Shown: positions 1-9,634, numbered from the stretch's first letter. The stretch: DNA of 64,000 nucleotides from JACCXG01 sp963785755 (GCA_963785755.1 CAWAXG010000039.1:310001-374000), one strand, 5' to 3'. The notes: generated by a model from the sequence alone, not told the origin. Numbers and translations: made by a program.

Positions 1-2180
1 CGTCACCCGCGGAACGCACGCAGATTCGCATCTTCAATGGAGACGAGGTGCTGACATCGGATTTCGACGCGGCCTTCGTGCGCGTCCGGCCGTCCGAATT
101 CTCCACCACGTTTCAGGCTGCGTCGCTGATCCCACGGGCCGTCGGACAGGGGGAATACCGGCGCGCGAGCGAACTGTTCGACGACTATGTGGGACAGTCG
201 CTGCAACTCGACCTCACGGACTTGAGCCGCGAACGCTGGTCGCTGATCCCGTCCTCCGGCGACCTGATTGCCGAGATCCGCACGCGCAGGCTCGGCAGCC
301 TCACCTACGCGCGATCGTCCAAGGACGCCGAAGACATCAGCCTGTTCGAACGCCGCCGGCGCCGCAACATCGCGGTCTATGCGTCGCCGCAGAAGCTCGC
401 TTCGAGGGGACGGTTCTACAGCGAGGACGATCAGGTCGAGTACGACGTGCTCAACTACGAGGTGGATGCGGCATTCACGCCGGAACGGATGTGGATCGAC
501 GGCACCGTCGAGCTCAGAGTCAAGGTCCGGTCTTACATTCTCTCGTCGCTGACCCTGCGTCTCGCCGAGCCTCTCGTCGTGCGAAGCATCGTGTCGCCGG
601 AGCACGGCCGGCTGCTGCACCTCCGAGTCGTCGGGCAGAACAGCGTCATCGTCAATTTCCCCGGTACGGTGAGCCGGAACGCCGAGTTCTCGCTGAAGGT
701 CGTCTACGGCGGCCGGCTCGAGCCGCAGCAGATCGAACGTGAAGGCATCATGGTCGACGCGCCGCAGTCCCAGCAGGTGGAAGTGGAACAGGCTTACATT
801 CCGGTCGAGCCGCAGTACATCTACAGCAATCGCAGCTACTGGTATCCGCAGGCGACAGTGACCGATTATGCGTCGGCGCGTTTACGCGTGTCGGTTCCCC
901 AGGACTTCGACGTCGTCGCGACGGGAACGTCAACCGGTCTGCCGACGCCAACCTTCATCGGAATCGAGGCGGGACAGCGGGCGAGAAAGCTGTTCGTGTT
1001 CGAAGCCGAGCGGCCGGTGCGGTATCTGGCGTGCGTCATCAGCCGGTTCAGTCGTATCCAGTCCAGACAGCTCACCGTTCCCGTCAACGACCGACGTGTC
1101 ACCGTGTCCGGGACGGGAGCGGACTCGCCATCGACTGGTGAATTACTCACGGAAGAGTCGAACGCGACCGATGTCGTGACGGCGGAGCGCGCCGGGCAGA
1201 CCGGCGGTGCTGAAACGACGGCCATTACCTTGAGCGTCATCGCGAATCCCAGGCAGGCGACGCGCGCGCGCGCGCTCGCAGATCGGGCCGCGGCCATTTT
1301 CCAGTACTACGGCTCGATCGTCGGCGATGCGCCTTATCCGAGCTTCACGCTCGCCGTCGCCGAGAACGAACTGCCGGGCGGCCATAGCCCGCCATATTTC
1401 GCCGTCCTGAATCACCCGCCGCCGACGACGCCGCTGGTGTGGCGCAACGATCCGGTGGCCTTCGACAACTATCCGTCGTTCTTCCTGGCGCACGAGCTCG
1501 CACATCAATGGTGGGGTCAAGCCGTCGGTTGGAAGAACTATCACGAGCAGTGGTTGAGCGAGGGATTCGCGCAGTACTTCGCGGCGTTGTACTCGGTGAA
1601 GGACCGGGGCCCGGACCTCTTCGTCAGCGTGCTCAGGCAGATGCGGAAGTGGGCTCTCGATGAATCCGGTCAGGGGCCCGTGTACCTGGGCTACCGTCTC
1701 GGCCACATCAAGGGAGAAAGCCGGGTCTTTCGCGCGATCGTCTACAACAAAGGCGCGATGATTCTGCACATGCTCCGGCGGCTGCTCGGGGACGAGGTCT
1801 TCTTTGCCGGCCTGCGGCAGTTCTACTCGGAGTGGAAGTTCAAGAAGGCCGGAACCGACGACTTCCGCGTCGCGATGGAACGCGCCAGCACGCGCGACCT
1901 CGGGCGCTTCTTCGACGCGTGGGTTTACGATTCCGATGTGCCCACTCTGAAATTCACATCCACGATCGCGGGCAATGAAGCGCAGGTGCGATTCGAACAC
2001 CAGGGCGAGGTGATTCCACTGGCGGTGACGGTTTCCGTCATCTACAACGATGGGCAGGTGGAAGAAGTCGTGGTGCCCGTCACCGACAAGGTCGCGGAAC
2101 GCACGCTCACGCTCAAGAGCGCGGTCCGGTCGATTGAAGCGAACAGGGACTACGGCGCCGTCGCCGAGATCATCAAGTAG
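1..2180 (+). CDS. M1-family zinc aminopeptidase-like protein, 5' end cut by window
   Basis: The frame is open from base 3 to the stop, so the gene begins outside the window; the GTG at 48 is probably not its start. About 725 residues are visible. The zinc site is clear: HELAHQWWGQ near codon 482 counted from base 48, followed 18 residues on by the SEGFAQYF segment that supplies the third zinc ligand (HEXXH-X18-E). Family knowledge: M1 peptidases remove N-terminal residues from peptides. The upstream beta-sandwich-like part (W-I-D-G-T-V-E-L region) resembles the M1 N-terminal domain, and the C-terminal part has an all-beta segment. A long N-terminal region before it is not recognised. The exopeptidase GAMEN motif is not obvious; a related N-E-L-P-G-G sequence stands about 38 residues before HEXXH. 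Substrate unknown. Confidence 0.85.
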   Translation, partial: SPAERTQIRIFNGDEVLTSDFDAAFVRVRPSEFSTTFQAASLIPRAVGQGEYRRASELFDDYVGQSLQLDLTDLSRERWSLIPSSGDLIAEIRTRRLGSLTYARSSKDAEDISLFERRRRRNIAVYASPQKLASRGRFYSEDDQVEYDVLNYEVDAAFTPERMWIDGTVELRVKVRSYILSSLTLRLAEPLVVRSIVSPEHGRLLHLRVVGQNSVIVNFPGTVSRNAEFSLKVVYGGRLEPQQIEREGIMVDAPQSQQVEVEQAYIPVEPQYIYSNRSYWYPQATVTDYASARLRVSVPQDFDVVATGTSTGLPTPTFIGIEAGQRARKLFVFEAERPVRYLACVISRFSRIQSRQLTVPVNDRRVTVSGTGADSPSTGELLTEESNATDVVTAERAGQTGGAETTAITLSVIANPRQATRARALADRAAAIFQYYGSIVGDAPYPSFTLAVAENELPGGHSPPYFAVLNHPPPTTPLVWRNDPVAFDNYPSFFLAHELAHQWWGQAVGWKNYHEQWLSEGFAQYFAALYSVKDRGPDLFVSVLRQMRKWALDESGQGPVYLGYRLGHIKGESRVFRAIVYNKGAMILHMLRRLLGDEVFFAGLRQFYSEWKFKKAGTDDFRVAMERASTRDLGRFFDAWVYDSDVPTLKFTSTIAGNEAQVRFEHQGEVIPLAVTVSVIYNDGQVEEVVVPVTDKVAERTLTLKSAVRSIEANRDYGAVAEIIK

Positions 2181-2250
2181 CCAGACGGCGGCAAACAGCC
2201 GATCGAGGTGAATCTAGTTGAAAGGATGTCGCGCGGGTCCCGGCTGCCGA

Positions 2251-2691
2251 TCAGGGGAGGTAGATCGCCGCAACCCGCGCTTCGCCGTTTCGCTCGAACG
2301 GCTCGAACACCAGAATGAACTTCGATCCGGCGTACTCATAGAAGCGCGTCAGCCGTTCCCCGAGCGTCCCGCGATCCACGTCCTGCTTCCCCACCTCAGC
2401 GGCGCGACCCAGCCTGGCGGCGACAGCGACAGCCGTATCTCCCACCCGAATCTCTTTGCCATCCAGGAACGGCAGCACCGGAACGGAAACGGCCCGTGCC
2501 GGGACCGCAGGCGGGACAGACGCAACTACCAGGCGAGCCGCTGGTGCGGCGGCGCTGATGCGCACCGGGCCGCGCAGCTCACGGACGACCAGCGACGCAA
2601 CGGCAACAGTGCCACAGAGAAACGCCGCTGCCACGAGCCACTCGACGAGTGGAGCAAGCCGGAACCGGTCGGAGAGTCGGACCGCGTCCAT
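2251..2691 (-). CDS. Small single-pass membrane protein, unknown function
   Basis: 146 residues from the ATG at 2691, chosen because an AGGGAGG Shine-Dalgarno sits 5 bases before it; the frame stays open upstream to 2763 but without such a site. Residues about 15-37 form one hydrophobic helix (L-V-E-W-L-V-A-A-A-F-L-C-G), followed by an Ala/Val/Pro-rich linker and a C-terminal part with mixed charge ending in A-I-Y-L-P. The second half (K-E-I-R-V-G-D-T-A-V and F-E-Y-A-G-S-K-F-I-L-V-F-E-P) looks like a small folded periplasmic domain. No family recognised. It is divergent from nuoG. An overlapping open frame on the other strand (2218-2790) is less convincing because it lacks a ribosome site and has low-complexity composition. 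Confidence 0.6.
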   Translation of the reverse strand: MDAVRLSDRFRLAPLVEWLVAAAFLCGTVAVASLVVRELRGPVRISAAAPAARLVVASVPPAVPARAVSVPVLPFLDGKEIRVGDTAVAVAARLGRAAEVGKQDVDRGTLGERLTRFYEYAGSKFILVFEPFERNGEARVAAIYLP

Positions 2692-2941
2692 GAGGGCCTC
2701 CCTGGCTGGGTGAGGTTGGCCGAAGAGAGTTCCTACTCTAGGGCCGGCGCCATGGACTGTCAAGGACGGCGGGACGCGGTCAAGACCTGAGCCGAGCCGC
2801 CCCCCGCCGGATCAGTGCGCGCACTCGCAGACCTCAGTCTGCCGGAAAGGTATTCCCGGGTGCTCACGGCGGCGGAAATCACGACTGACATGAACACCGC
2901 GATTCAATAAGGAGGCACCACCGATTCGTCGAGTGGCCTGT

Positions 2942-2984
2942 CCGCGGCGCGCGTGGCATCCCACGGCGCCGCGGCGGCCTTTTT
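2942..2984 (+). terminator. Strong GC hairpin plus T5 upstream of nuoG
   Basis: A 15-base arm (2942-2956) pairs with 2960-2974 with few mismatches around a CAT loop, and TTTTT follows at 2980-2984. It resembles a rho-independent terminator or attenuator read on the plus strand, yet no plus-strand gene is seen just upstream; nuoG begins 31 bases later. The 250 bases between it and the divergent gene at 2691 hold no convincing gene, only a 6-codon ORF at 2891 followed by an AAGGAGG. Confidence 0.45.
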
Positions 2985-3015
2985 GGCCCCACGGGGGTGA
3001 TATCATCGATGGCTT

Positions 3016-4809
3016 ATGGATACGGTCACGCTGACCATAGATGGGCGCCCCATCACCGTCGAGATGGGTAAAACCGTCCTGCAGGCCGCCATCGAGAGCG
3101 GCATCCAGATCCCCTACTACTGCTACCACCCCGGCCTCGGCATCGACGGCTCCTGCCGCGTTTGTATCGTCAAGATCGAGAAGATGCCGAAACTGCAGAC
3201 CTCGTGCTCGACCACGGTCGCCGACGGCATGATCGTCTCCACTCAGACGCCAGACGTCGTCGAGGCGCGGGCCAGCGTGTTCGAGTTCCTGCTCATCAAT
3301 CACCCGCTCGATTGTCCCGTGTGCGACAAGGGCGGCGAGTGTCCGCTGCAGGACTTCTCATACAGCTTCGGGCCGAACGAGAGCCGGATGGAGTTCCCCA
3401 GGCGGGTATTCGACGGCGAGGGGGTGAAGGCCGACGTCGATTTCGGGCCGACGCTGATGCTGAATCGCAACCGGTGCATCCTCTGCACCCGATGCGTGCG
3501 GTTCATGCGCGAGGTCGAGACCGACGCCCAGATCAACATCGTCGATCGTGGGTACGGCAGCGAGATTGCGACCTTCCAGGAACAGGGCGTCCATTCGCTG
3601 CTGTCGGGAAACCTGATGGACGTGTGTCCGGTCGGCGCCATCACCACGCGCGACTACCGGTTCAAGGCGCGGCCATGGGACAACCCGGAGGCGGTCGACA
3701 CCATCTGTACGCTTTGCGAGAAGGGGTGCAACACCACGGCGTGGTTGAAAGCAAAGCCTGAATGGGCCAAAGGCGCGCAGTTGATCCGCATGACCCCGCG
3801 GTTCAACCCGGAAGTGAACAGCTACTGGATGTGCGACATCGGCCGCTTCGACTACCGATGGATTGAAGGGGACGATCGTCTGCAGCGCCCGCTGCTCCGC
3901 ACCGAGGCAGGAACGCTCGAACCAACCGACTGGCGGAACGCGGTGTCGAAGGTCGTCGATCGCGTCACCGCGGCGGGGGGCGGGGCAGCCCTTCGATTCT
4001 TCGTGTCCGCGCACGCCTCGCTCGAGGAGCTCGCGATCATCGGACGGCTCGGGGGAGCGCTCGGCGTCCCCGAGGAAGGGGTCGCGATCAGCTGGCGGCG
4101 CCGGGAGAAGCCTCAGCCGCCGAACGCAAAGTTCAAGGTCCCACCCGTCGACGCGCCGAACGTGCGTGGCGCCATGGACCTCGGATTCCCGGTGCGATCG
4201 ACCGGATCCGGCGATCCCGATCTGGCGGCGTTCCGTAGCAGCGTCGAACAGGGACGAGCTCCGATTCTGTACGTGTTCGATCCGGGTCCGGAAGGATCGC
4301 TCGGCGACGTGTCCTGGATCATCGATGCGCGGAAGAGCGGCCGCCTGTCGCACCTCATCGTTCAGGGCGTTCTGATGACGCCGCTGGCGAAGGCGGCGGA
4401 CGTTGTGCTCCCGGGCGCCTCCTGGGTGGAAAAGGACAGCGCCTACGTGAACGAGCAGGGCCGGATTCAGGGCGCCGCGCGCGCGATTACCCCTCCAGGA
4501 GACGCGCTCGAGGACTGGCAGATCTTCGTGAACGTCGGCGTGGCGCTCGGAGCTCCGTTGACGTATGCGTCGAGCCAGGAAATCCGCGTCGACATCGCCG
4601 CGGCGCTGAGCGGCAACGAACGCTACACCGGCTTGCCGACGCTCACCTTCGCCCGCCCGGTGTCGGCGCGGCACTGGCTGCAGTCGTCGAATCCATCCGA
4701 ACGATGGAAGTGGGATTTCATGTTCCAGGATCTGCCGCCGGTGAAGTTCGTCGACAGGGCCGGCGCGGCGGCGTGGTTGAACGCGATTCCCCTCACAAAA
4801 GTCGAGTAG
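3016..4809 (+). CDS. nuoG: NADH-quinone oxidoreductase subunit G-like iron-sulfur protein
   Basis: 597 residues. The N-terminal [2Fe-2S] domain has C36, C47, C50 and C64. Then comes the His-Cys3 motif (H96, C100, C103, C109), a [4Fe-4S] set (C154, C157, C160, C204) and the extra N7-type set (C231, C234, C238, C273), followed by a molybdopterin-oxidoreductase-like domain of about 300 residues that is shorter than in full-length NuoG (about 900). Role by family: electron relay in the peripheral arm of complex I, or in related NAD-linked hydrogenase/formate dehydrogenase modules. No other nuo gene lies nearby, so the partner complex cannot be told from this window. GTG/ATG choice: ATG at 3016 starts directly with the ferredoxin fold. 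Convergent with the next gene, 10 bases apart. Confidence 0.85.
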   Translation: MDTVTLTIDGRPITVEMGKTVLQAAIESGIQIPYYCYHPGLGIDGSCRVCIVKIEKMPKLQTSCSTTVADGMIVSTQTPDVVEARASVFEFLLINHPLDCPVCDKGGECPLQDFSYSFGPNESRMEFPRRVFDGEGVKADVDFGPTLMLNRNRCILCTRCVRFMREVETDAQINIVDRGYGSEIATFQEQGVHSLLSGNLMDVCPVGAITTRDYRFKARPWDNPEAVDTICTLCEKGCNTTAWLKAKPEWAKGAQLIRMTPRFNPEVNSYWMCDIGRFDYRWIEGDDRLQRPLLRTEAGTLEPTDWRNAVSKVVDRVTAAGGGAALRFFVSAHASLEELAIIGRLGGALGVPEEGVAISWRRREKPQPPNAKFKVPPVDAPNVRGAMDLGFPVRSTGSGDPDLAAFRSSVEQGRAPILYVFDPGPEGSLGDVSWIIDARKSGRLSHLIVQGVLMTPLAKAADVVLPGASWVEKDSAYVNEQGRIQGAARAITPPGDALEDWQIFVNVGVALGAPLTYASSQEIRVDIAAALSGNERYTGLPTLTFARPVSARHWLQSSNPSERWKWDFMFQDLPPVKFVDRAGAAAWLNAIPLTKVE

Positions 4810-4819
4810 CGCCCGGTCT

Positions 4820-5704
4820 TCAGCCTCTAATCAACAGCGCCCGGGGCCTGATCGCCACCTCGATCGGCCCCTCGGCGCTGCCCGGTTCTCCATCGACGTG
4901 GTATTCGAGGGGCTGCGACGATCGAAGCACCGCGCGACGGATCTGGCGCATCTCGACTCGCGGAGCGCGATTGGCGGTTCCTGCCGCCAGATGTCTCGCA
5001 TGCCAGAACCGTGAGATCACCGGACGGTCTTCCACAACCATCGCGTCGAGCAGGCCATCGTCCACGCGGGCCTGCGCCGAGAGCCTGACGCCGTTGCCAT
5101 ATTCACCGCCGTTGGCGAAGGCAATGAGCAGCGCGCGCACCGAACGGCTGCGGCCATCGAGCTCCACTTCATAGTCCTGGCTGCGGTATCGGCAGCCTTC
5201 TCGAATCCCGATGAAGACGTACGGCCAGCGGCCACGGGTGCCGCGGCCGCGAAGGTTGAACAGCTTCGCAATCCTTGCGTCCACGCCGACGCCCGCGATG
5301 TTGAAGAACGGCCGGCCGGCGAGCATGCCGGCATCGATGGCGCGCACCGATCCGTCGAGCGCCGCGGCGATCGCCGCGGACGACTCCAGGGGACAGCGCA
5401 GCGCTGCCGCGAGACCGTTGCCGGATCCGGCGGGAATCAGACCCAGGGCGACGTCGGTGCCGAGCAGCGCCGCGCCGGTCTCGTTGACCGTCCCATCGCC
5501 GCCCCACACGATCACCAGTTGCGCGCGCTGCTCGACCGCCGCGCGCGCGAGCGCATGCGCATGCCCGGCATACTCGGTGAGATGGATGTCTGCGCGCAAG
5601 CGGCGCCGTTCGAGCTCCGCGGTGAGGAGGGCGGTACGGTGTTCCGCCACGCGCGCGTCCGCACCGGCGCCCGAAATCGGGTTGATGATCGCGACGACCT
5701 TCAT
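4820..5704 (-). CDS. Diacylglycerol/sphingosine kinase-family lipid kinase
   Basis: 294 residues from the ATG at 5704, where the protein begins M-K-V-V-A-I-I-N-P-I-S-G, the usual first strand and nucleotide-contact turn of the DAGK catalytic domain. The signature GGDGTVNE follows near residue 68 and GSGNGLA near residue 94. Length matches the bacterial DagK/YegS group (about 300). Family role: ATP-dependent phosphorylation of a lipid such as diacylglycerol for phospholipid recycling; the actual lipid cannot be told. The frame remains open upstream to 6055 but that part overlaps the divergent gene and has no start signal. Only 48 bases separate the two divergent starts. Confidence 0.85.
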   Translation of the reverse strand: MKVVAIINPISGAGADARVAEHRTALLTAELERRRLRADIHLTEYAGHAHALARAAVEQRAQLVIVWGGDGTVNETGAALLGTDVALGLIPAGSGNGLAAALRCPLESSAAIAAALDGSVRAIDAGMLAGRPFFNIAGVGVDARIAKLFNLRGRGTRGRWPYVFIGIREGCRYRSQDYEVELDGRSRSVRALLIAFANGGEYGNGVRLSAQARVDDGLLDAMVVEDRPVISRFWHARHLAAGTANRAPRVEMRQIRRAVLRSSQPLEYHVDGEPGSAEGPIEVAIRPRALLIRG

Positions 5705-5752
5705 AGTCAGTCTGCTATAGTAGCGTTCCGAGATGAGCCCTGGGAGGCCTTC

Positions 5753-6946
5753 ATGAAGAGCCGGGCCCTTCGCTTCGCGCTCGCGACGCTCTTCGTCGGC
5801 GTGCTCGGTGGCGCGGCTTATGTGATGTGGTCGGAGGAATCCGAAGGCAGGGAGACGGCGGACGCGGCACGACAGTTCGACGATCGCACCCGGTTCATCT
5901 CTCGAGCCCTGCTCGACATCAAGGGCGCGCAGCCGGGTTACGTCGCGGCGGGCCAGGGCGACGACTTCTGGGCGAAGAAGATCGACGCGCTGCTCGCATC
6001 CGCTCGGGAGGGATTCAAAGCGCTCCGCGCAGAGGCGCGCACCACTCAGGCGCAAACGGAAATCGAGACAGCGGCCGCCGCGTTCGAAGATTTCGAAGAG
6101 ATGGATCGGCGTGCCCGCGAATACGCGCGCAACGGACAGCGCCTGCTCGCGTCCGATCTCGTGTTCTCAGACGGCATTGGCAAAATGGACGCCGGCGTCG
6201 ACGCGCTGGAGCGGGCGCGAACCATCGAACTGACGGCGCGCGATGCCGACCTGCAGCAACGTCGGCGCAAGCAGTGGTTCGCCGCCGGCGGCGCAGCGGC
6301 GTTGAGTCTGTTGACGCTCGCGCTCCTGATCCCGCTCCCGCGGGAACCGGCGCCGCGCACCACCTTGTCCGGCGAGGCCAAGGAGCCAGCGGCCGACTAC
6401 CCCGTTTCACGACAGGTGCCTGTCGCGGTGCCCGTTCCACCCGGCGCTGCCGCAGCGGCGGCGACGCCAGCCGTCGACCTGCCGGGTATCGCGTCTCTGT
6501 GCTCGGAGTTGACTCGGATCGTCGACACGCGGGCGCTTCCTGGGGCCCTCGAACGTGCCGCGACGCTCCTCCAGGCATCAGGACTCATCCTCTGGGTCGC
6601 CGATCCCGACGGCCGCGAGCTGGCCCCGATCATCGCCCACGGCTACCCGCAGAATCTCGTCGCCAGGCTCGGAACAATCGACCGTGAGGCGGATAACGTC
6701 ACGGCGGCGGCCTTCCGGACCGGTCTGGTTCAGACGGCGAAGGCGGAAGGAACATTCCCCGGCGCCATTGCCGCACCGCTCATGACTCCGACGGGCCCGG
6801 TCGGCGTCATGGCCGCGGAGGTGCTGAACGGCGGCGAGCGCCAGGAATCGACTCGCGCCGTCGCCATCATCGTCGCCGCCCAGCTCGCGACGCTGGTGGG
6901 CCCGCCGGTACGCCCTCAGTCGAAATCCGAAGCCGCCGGCGCATAG
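5753..6946 (+). CDS. Membrane-anchored GAF-domain protein
   Basis: 397 residues from the ATG at 5753 with GGGAGG close upstream. Residues about 6-25 form a first membrane helix; 26-172 are a helical, charged, probably periplasmic sensor-like part; a second helix spans about 175-195. A Pro/Ala linker (to about 240) leads to a GAF-like cytoplasmic domain (about 245-385, with I-L-W-V-A-D-P-D-G-R and P-L-M-T-P-T-G-P-V-G-V-M). Topology is that of a sensor histidine kinase or chemoreceptor, but no kinase, cyclase or phosphatase output domain follows. Ligand and partner unknown. The gene is divergent from the lipid kinase and convergent with the PDZ gene. Confidence 0.7.
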   Translation: MKSRALRFALATLFVGVLGGAAYVMWSEESEGRETADAARQFDDRTRFISRALLDIKGAQPGYVAAGQGDDFWAKKIDALLASAREGFKALRAEARTTQAQTEIETAAAAFEDFEEMDRRAREYARNGQRLLASDLVFSDGIGKMDAGVDALERARTIELTARDADLQQRRRKQWFAAGGAAALSLLTLALLIPLPREPAPRTTLSGEAKEPAADYPVSRQVPVAVPVPPGAAAAAATPAVDLPGIASLCSELTRIVDTRALPGALERAATLLQASGLILWVADPDGRELAPIIAHGYPQNLVARLGTIDREADNVTAAAFRTGLVQTAKAEGTFPGAIAAPLMTPTGPVGVMAAEVLNGGERQESTRAVAIIVAAQLATLVGPPVRPQSKSEAAGA

Positions 6947-7005
6947 CCCAGGCCTGCCGGGGCTCTCATCCACTCCGCGGCGGCGTCTAGATCCCGATCC
7001 CGGTG

Positions 7006-7884
7006 TCAGATGATCGTCCGGAAAGTCCTGCGGGGCTGGGTCGGCTCGGCTTTCCCCTTGAGCGTCACCGCCTTCCGGTCTCGCATCACACCAATCGTGA
7101 ATTCCGCGCCATCCTGGAGGTTCTGAATCCGGCGGCGAACGTCACCCGGCTCGTCGACCTGTGAGCCATCGAAGGAAGTAATCACGTCGCCTGCCTTCAA
7201 TCCCGCCTTGGCCGCCGCCGAGTTGTCGTACACCGAAGTGACCAGCACGCCTGCCTTCGTACCAAAATATTCGGCCAGCTGCGGCGACAAAGTATCGACC
7301 GTCACACCGAGCCGATTCACGCGATCGAGAAGACCGTCGTACCTCCAGATTGCGGGGGGCTTGGGTGGGGTCGGTGGGGTTGGCACGGCAATGCGGGGCG
7401 CGATGCGGAACGAATAGTTGCCCAGATCGTCGAAGCCGAGTCCGTCGAACGAGAACTGACTGGTCTCGTTCGGAGTGACATTGACCGTCGTCCGTTGACC
7501 CTCCCTGAGGAGCGTGGCCGGCACGCTGCGGCCGGTCGGCGTTTCCTGCACCAGCCGTGTCAGCTGTCGCGCACTCCGTACGCGCTCGCCGTCGAACTCG
7601 ACGATCACGTCGCCTTTTCGGATGCCGGCCTTTTCCGCCGGGCTCTCGGTGGCCACCTCTTCGACGACAACCCCGCTCGTGGCGCCCTTCGCCGTCGACT
7701 TGTCGGCTTCTTCGACATCACGAATCGATACTCCGATGCGGCTCCCGCCGCGAAGGATCTCCAGCTTCGGCGACTGCGTCCTGACGATCTTCGCCTGCCC
7801 GTGCGCGGCCGGTGCGAGCGCAGCCCAGAACCCTGCAGCCGCGACCAACGCCGCCGCCATGGCAGCCATTCTCCAAACCTTCAT
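7006..7884 (-). CDS. Secreted double-PDZ protein
   Basis: 292 residues from the ATG at 7884, preceded by AAGGAGAG. The first 29 residues look like a Sec signal peptide ending A-A-H-G. Two PDZ domains follow: one around residues 48-140 (R-I-G-V-S-I, A-G-I-R-K-G-D-V-I-V-E-F-D-G) and one around 195-285 (R-L-G-V-T-V, A-G-L-K-A-G-D-V-I-T-S-F-D-G), separated by a proline-rich stretch (T-P-P-T-P-P-K-P-P). There is no trypsin-like or Tsp catalytic domain, so this is a periplasmic or surface binding protein rather than a DegP protease. An N-terminal extension to 7983 in the same frame lacks a start signal and would mask the signal peptide. Confidence 0.8.
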   Translation of the reverse strand: MKVWRMAAMAAALVAAAGFWAALAPAAHGQAKIVRTQSPKLEILRGGSRIGVSIRDVEEADKSTAKGATSGVVVEEVATESPAEKAGIRKGDVIVEFDGERVRSARQLTRLVQETPTGRSVPATLLREGQRTTVNVTPNETSQFSFDGLGFDDLGNYSFRIAPRIAVPTPPTPPKPPAIWRYDGLLDRVNRLGVTVDTLSPQLAEYFGTKAGVLVTSVYDNSAAAKAGLKAGDVITSFDGSQVDEPGDVRRRIQNLQDGAEFTIGVMRDRKAVTLKGKAEPTQPRRTFRTII

Positions 7885-8026
7885 ATCGCTCTCCTTGAGC
7901 GTCGAGGAATCTGCCGAGCCTCGACGAACATTGCAAAAGCCTGCAGAACTCTGCACAACCTGGAGGTGAGACGCGGCCCTCACGGAAAAGGTTGTGCCGT
8001 GTGGATGCTACAATTCCAGCCCAATC

Positions 8027-9253
8027 ATGCTCATTTCGCTCCTCCTGAGCCTCGCGCTCACCGCCGGGGCTCAGGCTGAAAGCGCCCAGCCCGCCGGCGC
8101 TCGCGCCCAGGCGGAACAGCTCGCTCGAAGCGGATCGCATCGGGAGGCTCTCGAGAGATTCCAGGCGATCGCCGCGGCAAATCCCGACGATCTCGAAGCT
8201 CGCGTCTGGATCGCGCGGCTGCACGCGTTGATGGGGCAGCACGACCGCGCCATCGGGGTGTATCAGTCAATCATCGCGAGCAATCCGCAGCATCTGGACG
8301 CGCTGATCGGCCTGGGTCAGTCACTGATGGCCGTCGGCCGGATGCGTGAGGCGTCCGACGCGCTGAACCGGGCCGAGTCCCTGGCGGGGGAGTCCGCGGC
8401 GGTTCTCGCCGCACAGGCCCGACTGCACGCGAACGCCGGACGTACTACGCTCGCGGTCTCCTATTACGAGCGATCGCTCACACTCGAACCGACGTCGGCG
8501 ATTGTCAGGCAGGAGTACCAGGACGTGCTGGCGCAACGGGCGCACCGCGTCGAAGTCGGCTACATATTCGACCATTTCAACACGGACATCCCGGATCCGC
8601 AGGCCGGGTTCGGCGGGATCAATGCGCGTGTGTCGGACTCATTCCGGGTCTCCGCGACAGTGCAGCACCAACGGCGGTTCTCGATCAGCGAGACGCGTGG
8701 CGGCGGTGGCGTCGAATGGATGCCCAGCCGAAGTCTGCGCCTCCACGGCGGGGCCATGTTCGGTGGCGACGCGGCGATCCTTCCCGAGGTGGACACCTAC
8801 GGTGGTCTCGCATATGCCGTTGGCCGGGCAACCTGGACCTTCGATCTCCGTATCGCGGATTTCGATCAGATCTCGGTCAATATCGCGGGCGGCGGCTTGC
8901 GCCTCGCGCTGCCGCAGCAGGGGGCCGTGTGGGCGAAGTACTACCGGTTCGACACGGACTACCAGTCCGCGCGCTCCGATGTCGTGCAGTCATGGGTGCT
9001 CGGCGCTTCAGGGCGCATCACCCCCGGGTGGACGTTCGGTGGTGAGTACACGCGCGGGCCGGACCAGCTCTATCTGCTGACCATCGACAAGACGGGCCCC
9101 TTCGAAGCTAATACCATCTCGGTATTCTCGGACTTCCGCCTCACCCCCATGCTGTCGATCGACGCCAGGTACGACTACCAGGCGCTGCCTGACACGGTTG
9201 ACGACGACGTCAGCGTTCACCGCGGCACGTTCCGACTGGTCCAGCGGTTCTGA
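8027..9253 (+). CDS. TPR protein with YaiO-type outer-membrane beta barrel
   Basis: 408 residues from the ATG at 8027. Residues 1-17 are a signal peptide. Residues about 20-175 hold four TPR-like helix pairs (A-R-S-G-S-H-R-E-A-L-E-R-F, N-P-D-D-L-E-A-R-V-W-I-A-R-L). From about 180 to the end the sequence alternates in the manner of an outer-membrane barrel and ends in the terminal phenylalanine (R-L-V-Q-R-F) recognised by the BAM complex. This TPR-plus-barrel layout matches YaiO-like proteins sometimes linked to polysaccharide export; function here is not established. The gene is divergent from the PDZ gene (142 bases between starts). Confidence 0.75.
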   Translation: MLISLLLSLALTAGAQAESAQPAGARAQAEQLARSGSHREALERFQAIAAANPDDLEARVWIARLHALMGQHDRAIGVYQSIIASNPQHLDALIGLGQSLMAVGRMREASDALNRAESLAGESAAVLAAQARLHANAGRTTLAVSYYERSLTLEPTSAIVRQEYQDVLAQRAHRVEVGYIFDHFNTDIPDPQAGFGGINARVSDSFRVSATVQHQRRFSISETRGGGGVEWMPSRSLRLHGGAMFGGDAAILPEVDTYGGLAYAVGRATWTFDLRIADFDQISVNIAGGGLRLALPQQGAVWAKYYRFDTDYQSARSDVVQSWVLGASGRITPGWTFGGEYTRGPDQLYLLTIDKTGPFEANTISVFSDFRLTPMLSIDARYDYQALPDTVDDDVSVHRGTFRLVQRF

Positions 9254-9634
9254 TGCGCGGAACGCCGGGCCTCTGACTCTGACCGTCCTCCGGGCAGACA
9301 GCAGGCCTCCGCCTCGACCAGGCTCGTGCCCTCGCGGGCCCACCACGGCCGTTCCCGGTCCCGATCACGGTGGCATTCAATCCTCCCTGATCGACTGAAC
9401 GGGCCGACGCTCATCGTCCAGCCCTGAGGTCACGAGGCGTCACCCGCAAGGGACGCTCACCCAGCCATGTACTCGGTTTGTGTGGGATTTTCGCGGGCAC
9501 GCGATTTGATGTGTGCCTCTGCGGTCGCGCGGAATCAACGGGGTGCGTTAACTCAGGCAGGCGCTGGCATCGCCGCATCCCGTCTTGCAAGTTGGTCGAT
9601 TTCGCGCGGCCATTCGTGTCTCCAGAGGATGATC
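9254..9634. other. Intergenic region, 381 bases, no gene recognised
   Basis: The stretch between the barrel gene and the lipoprotein gene contains open frames in line with the lipoprotein frame (from 9467) but no ribosome site or recognisable protein. I see no clear terminator, promoter or RNA gene in it. Confidence 0.4.

Noticed and set aside
2891..2911. Six-codon ORF before an AAGGAGG upstream of nuoG
   Set aside because: Too short to judge; no start codon at the right distance follows the AAGGAGG.
5705..6055. Upstream extension of the lipid kinase gene
   Set aside because: It would overlap the divergent GAF gene and the recognised fold starts precisely at the ATG at 5704.
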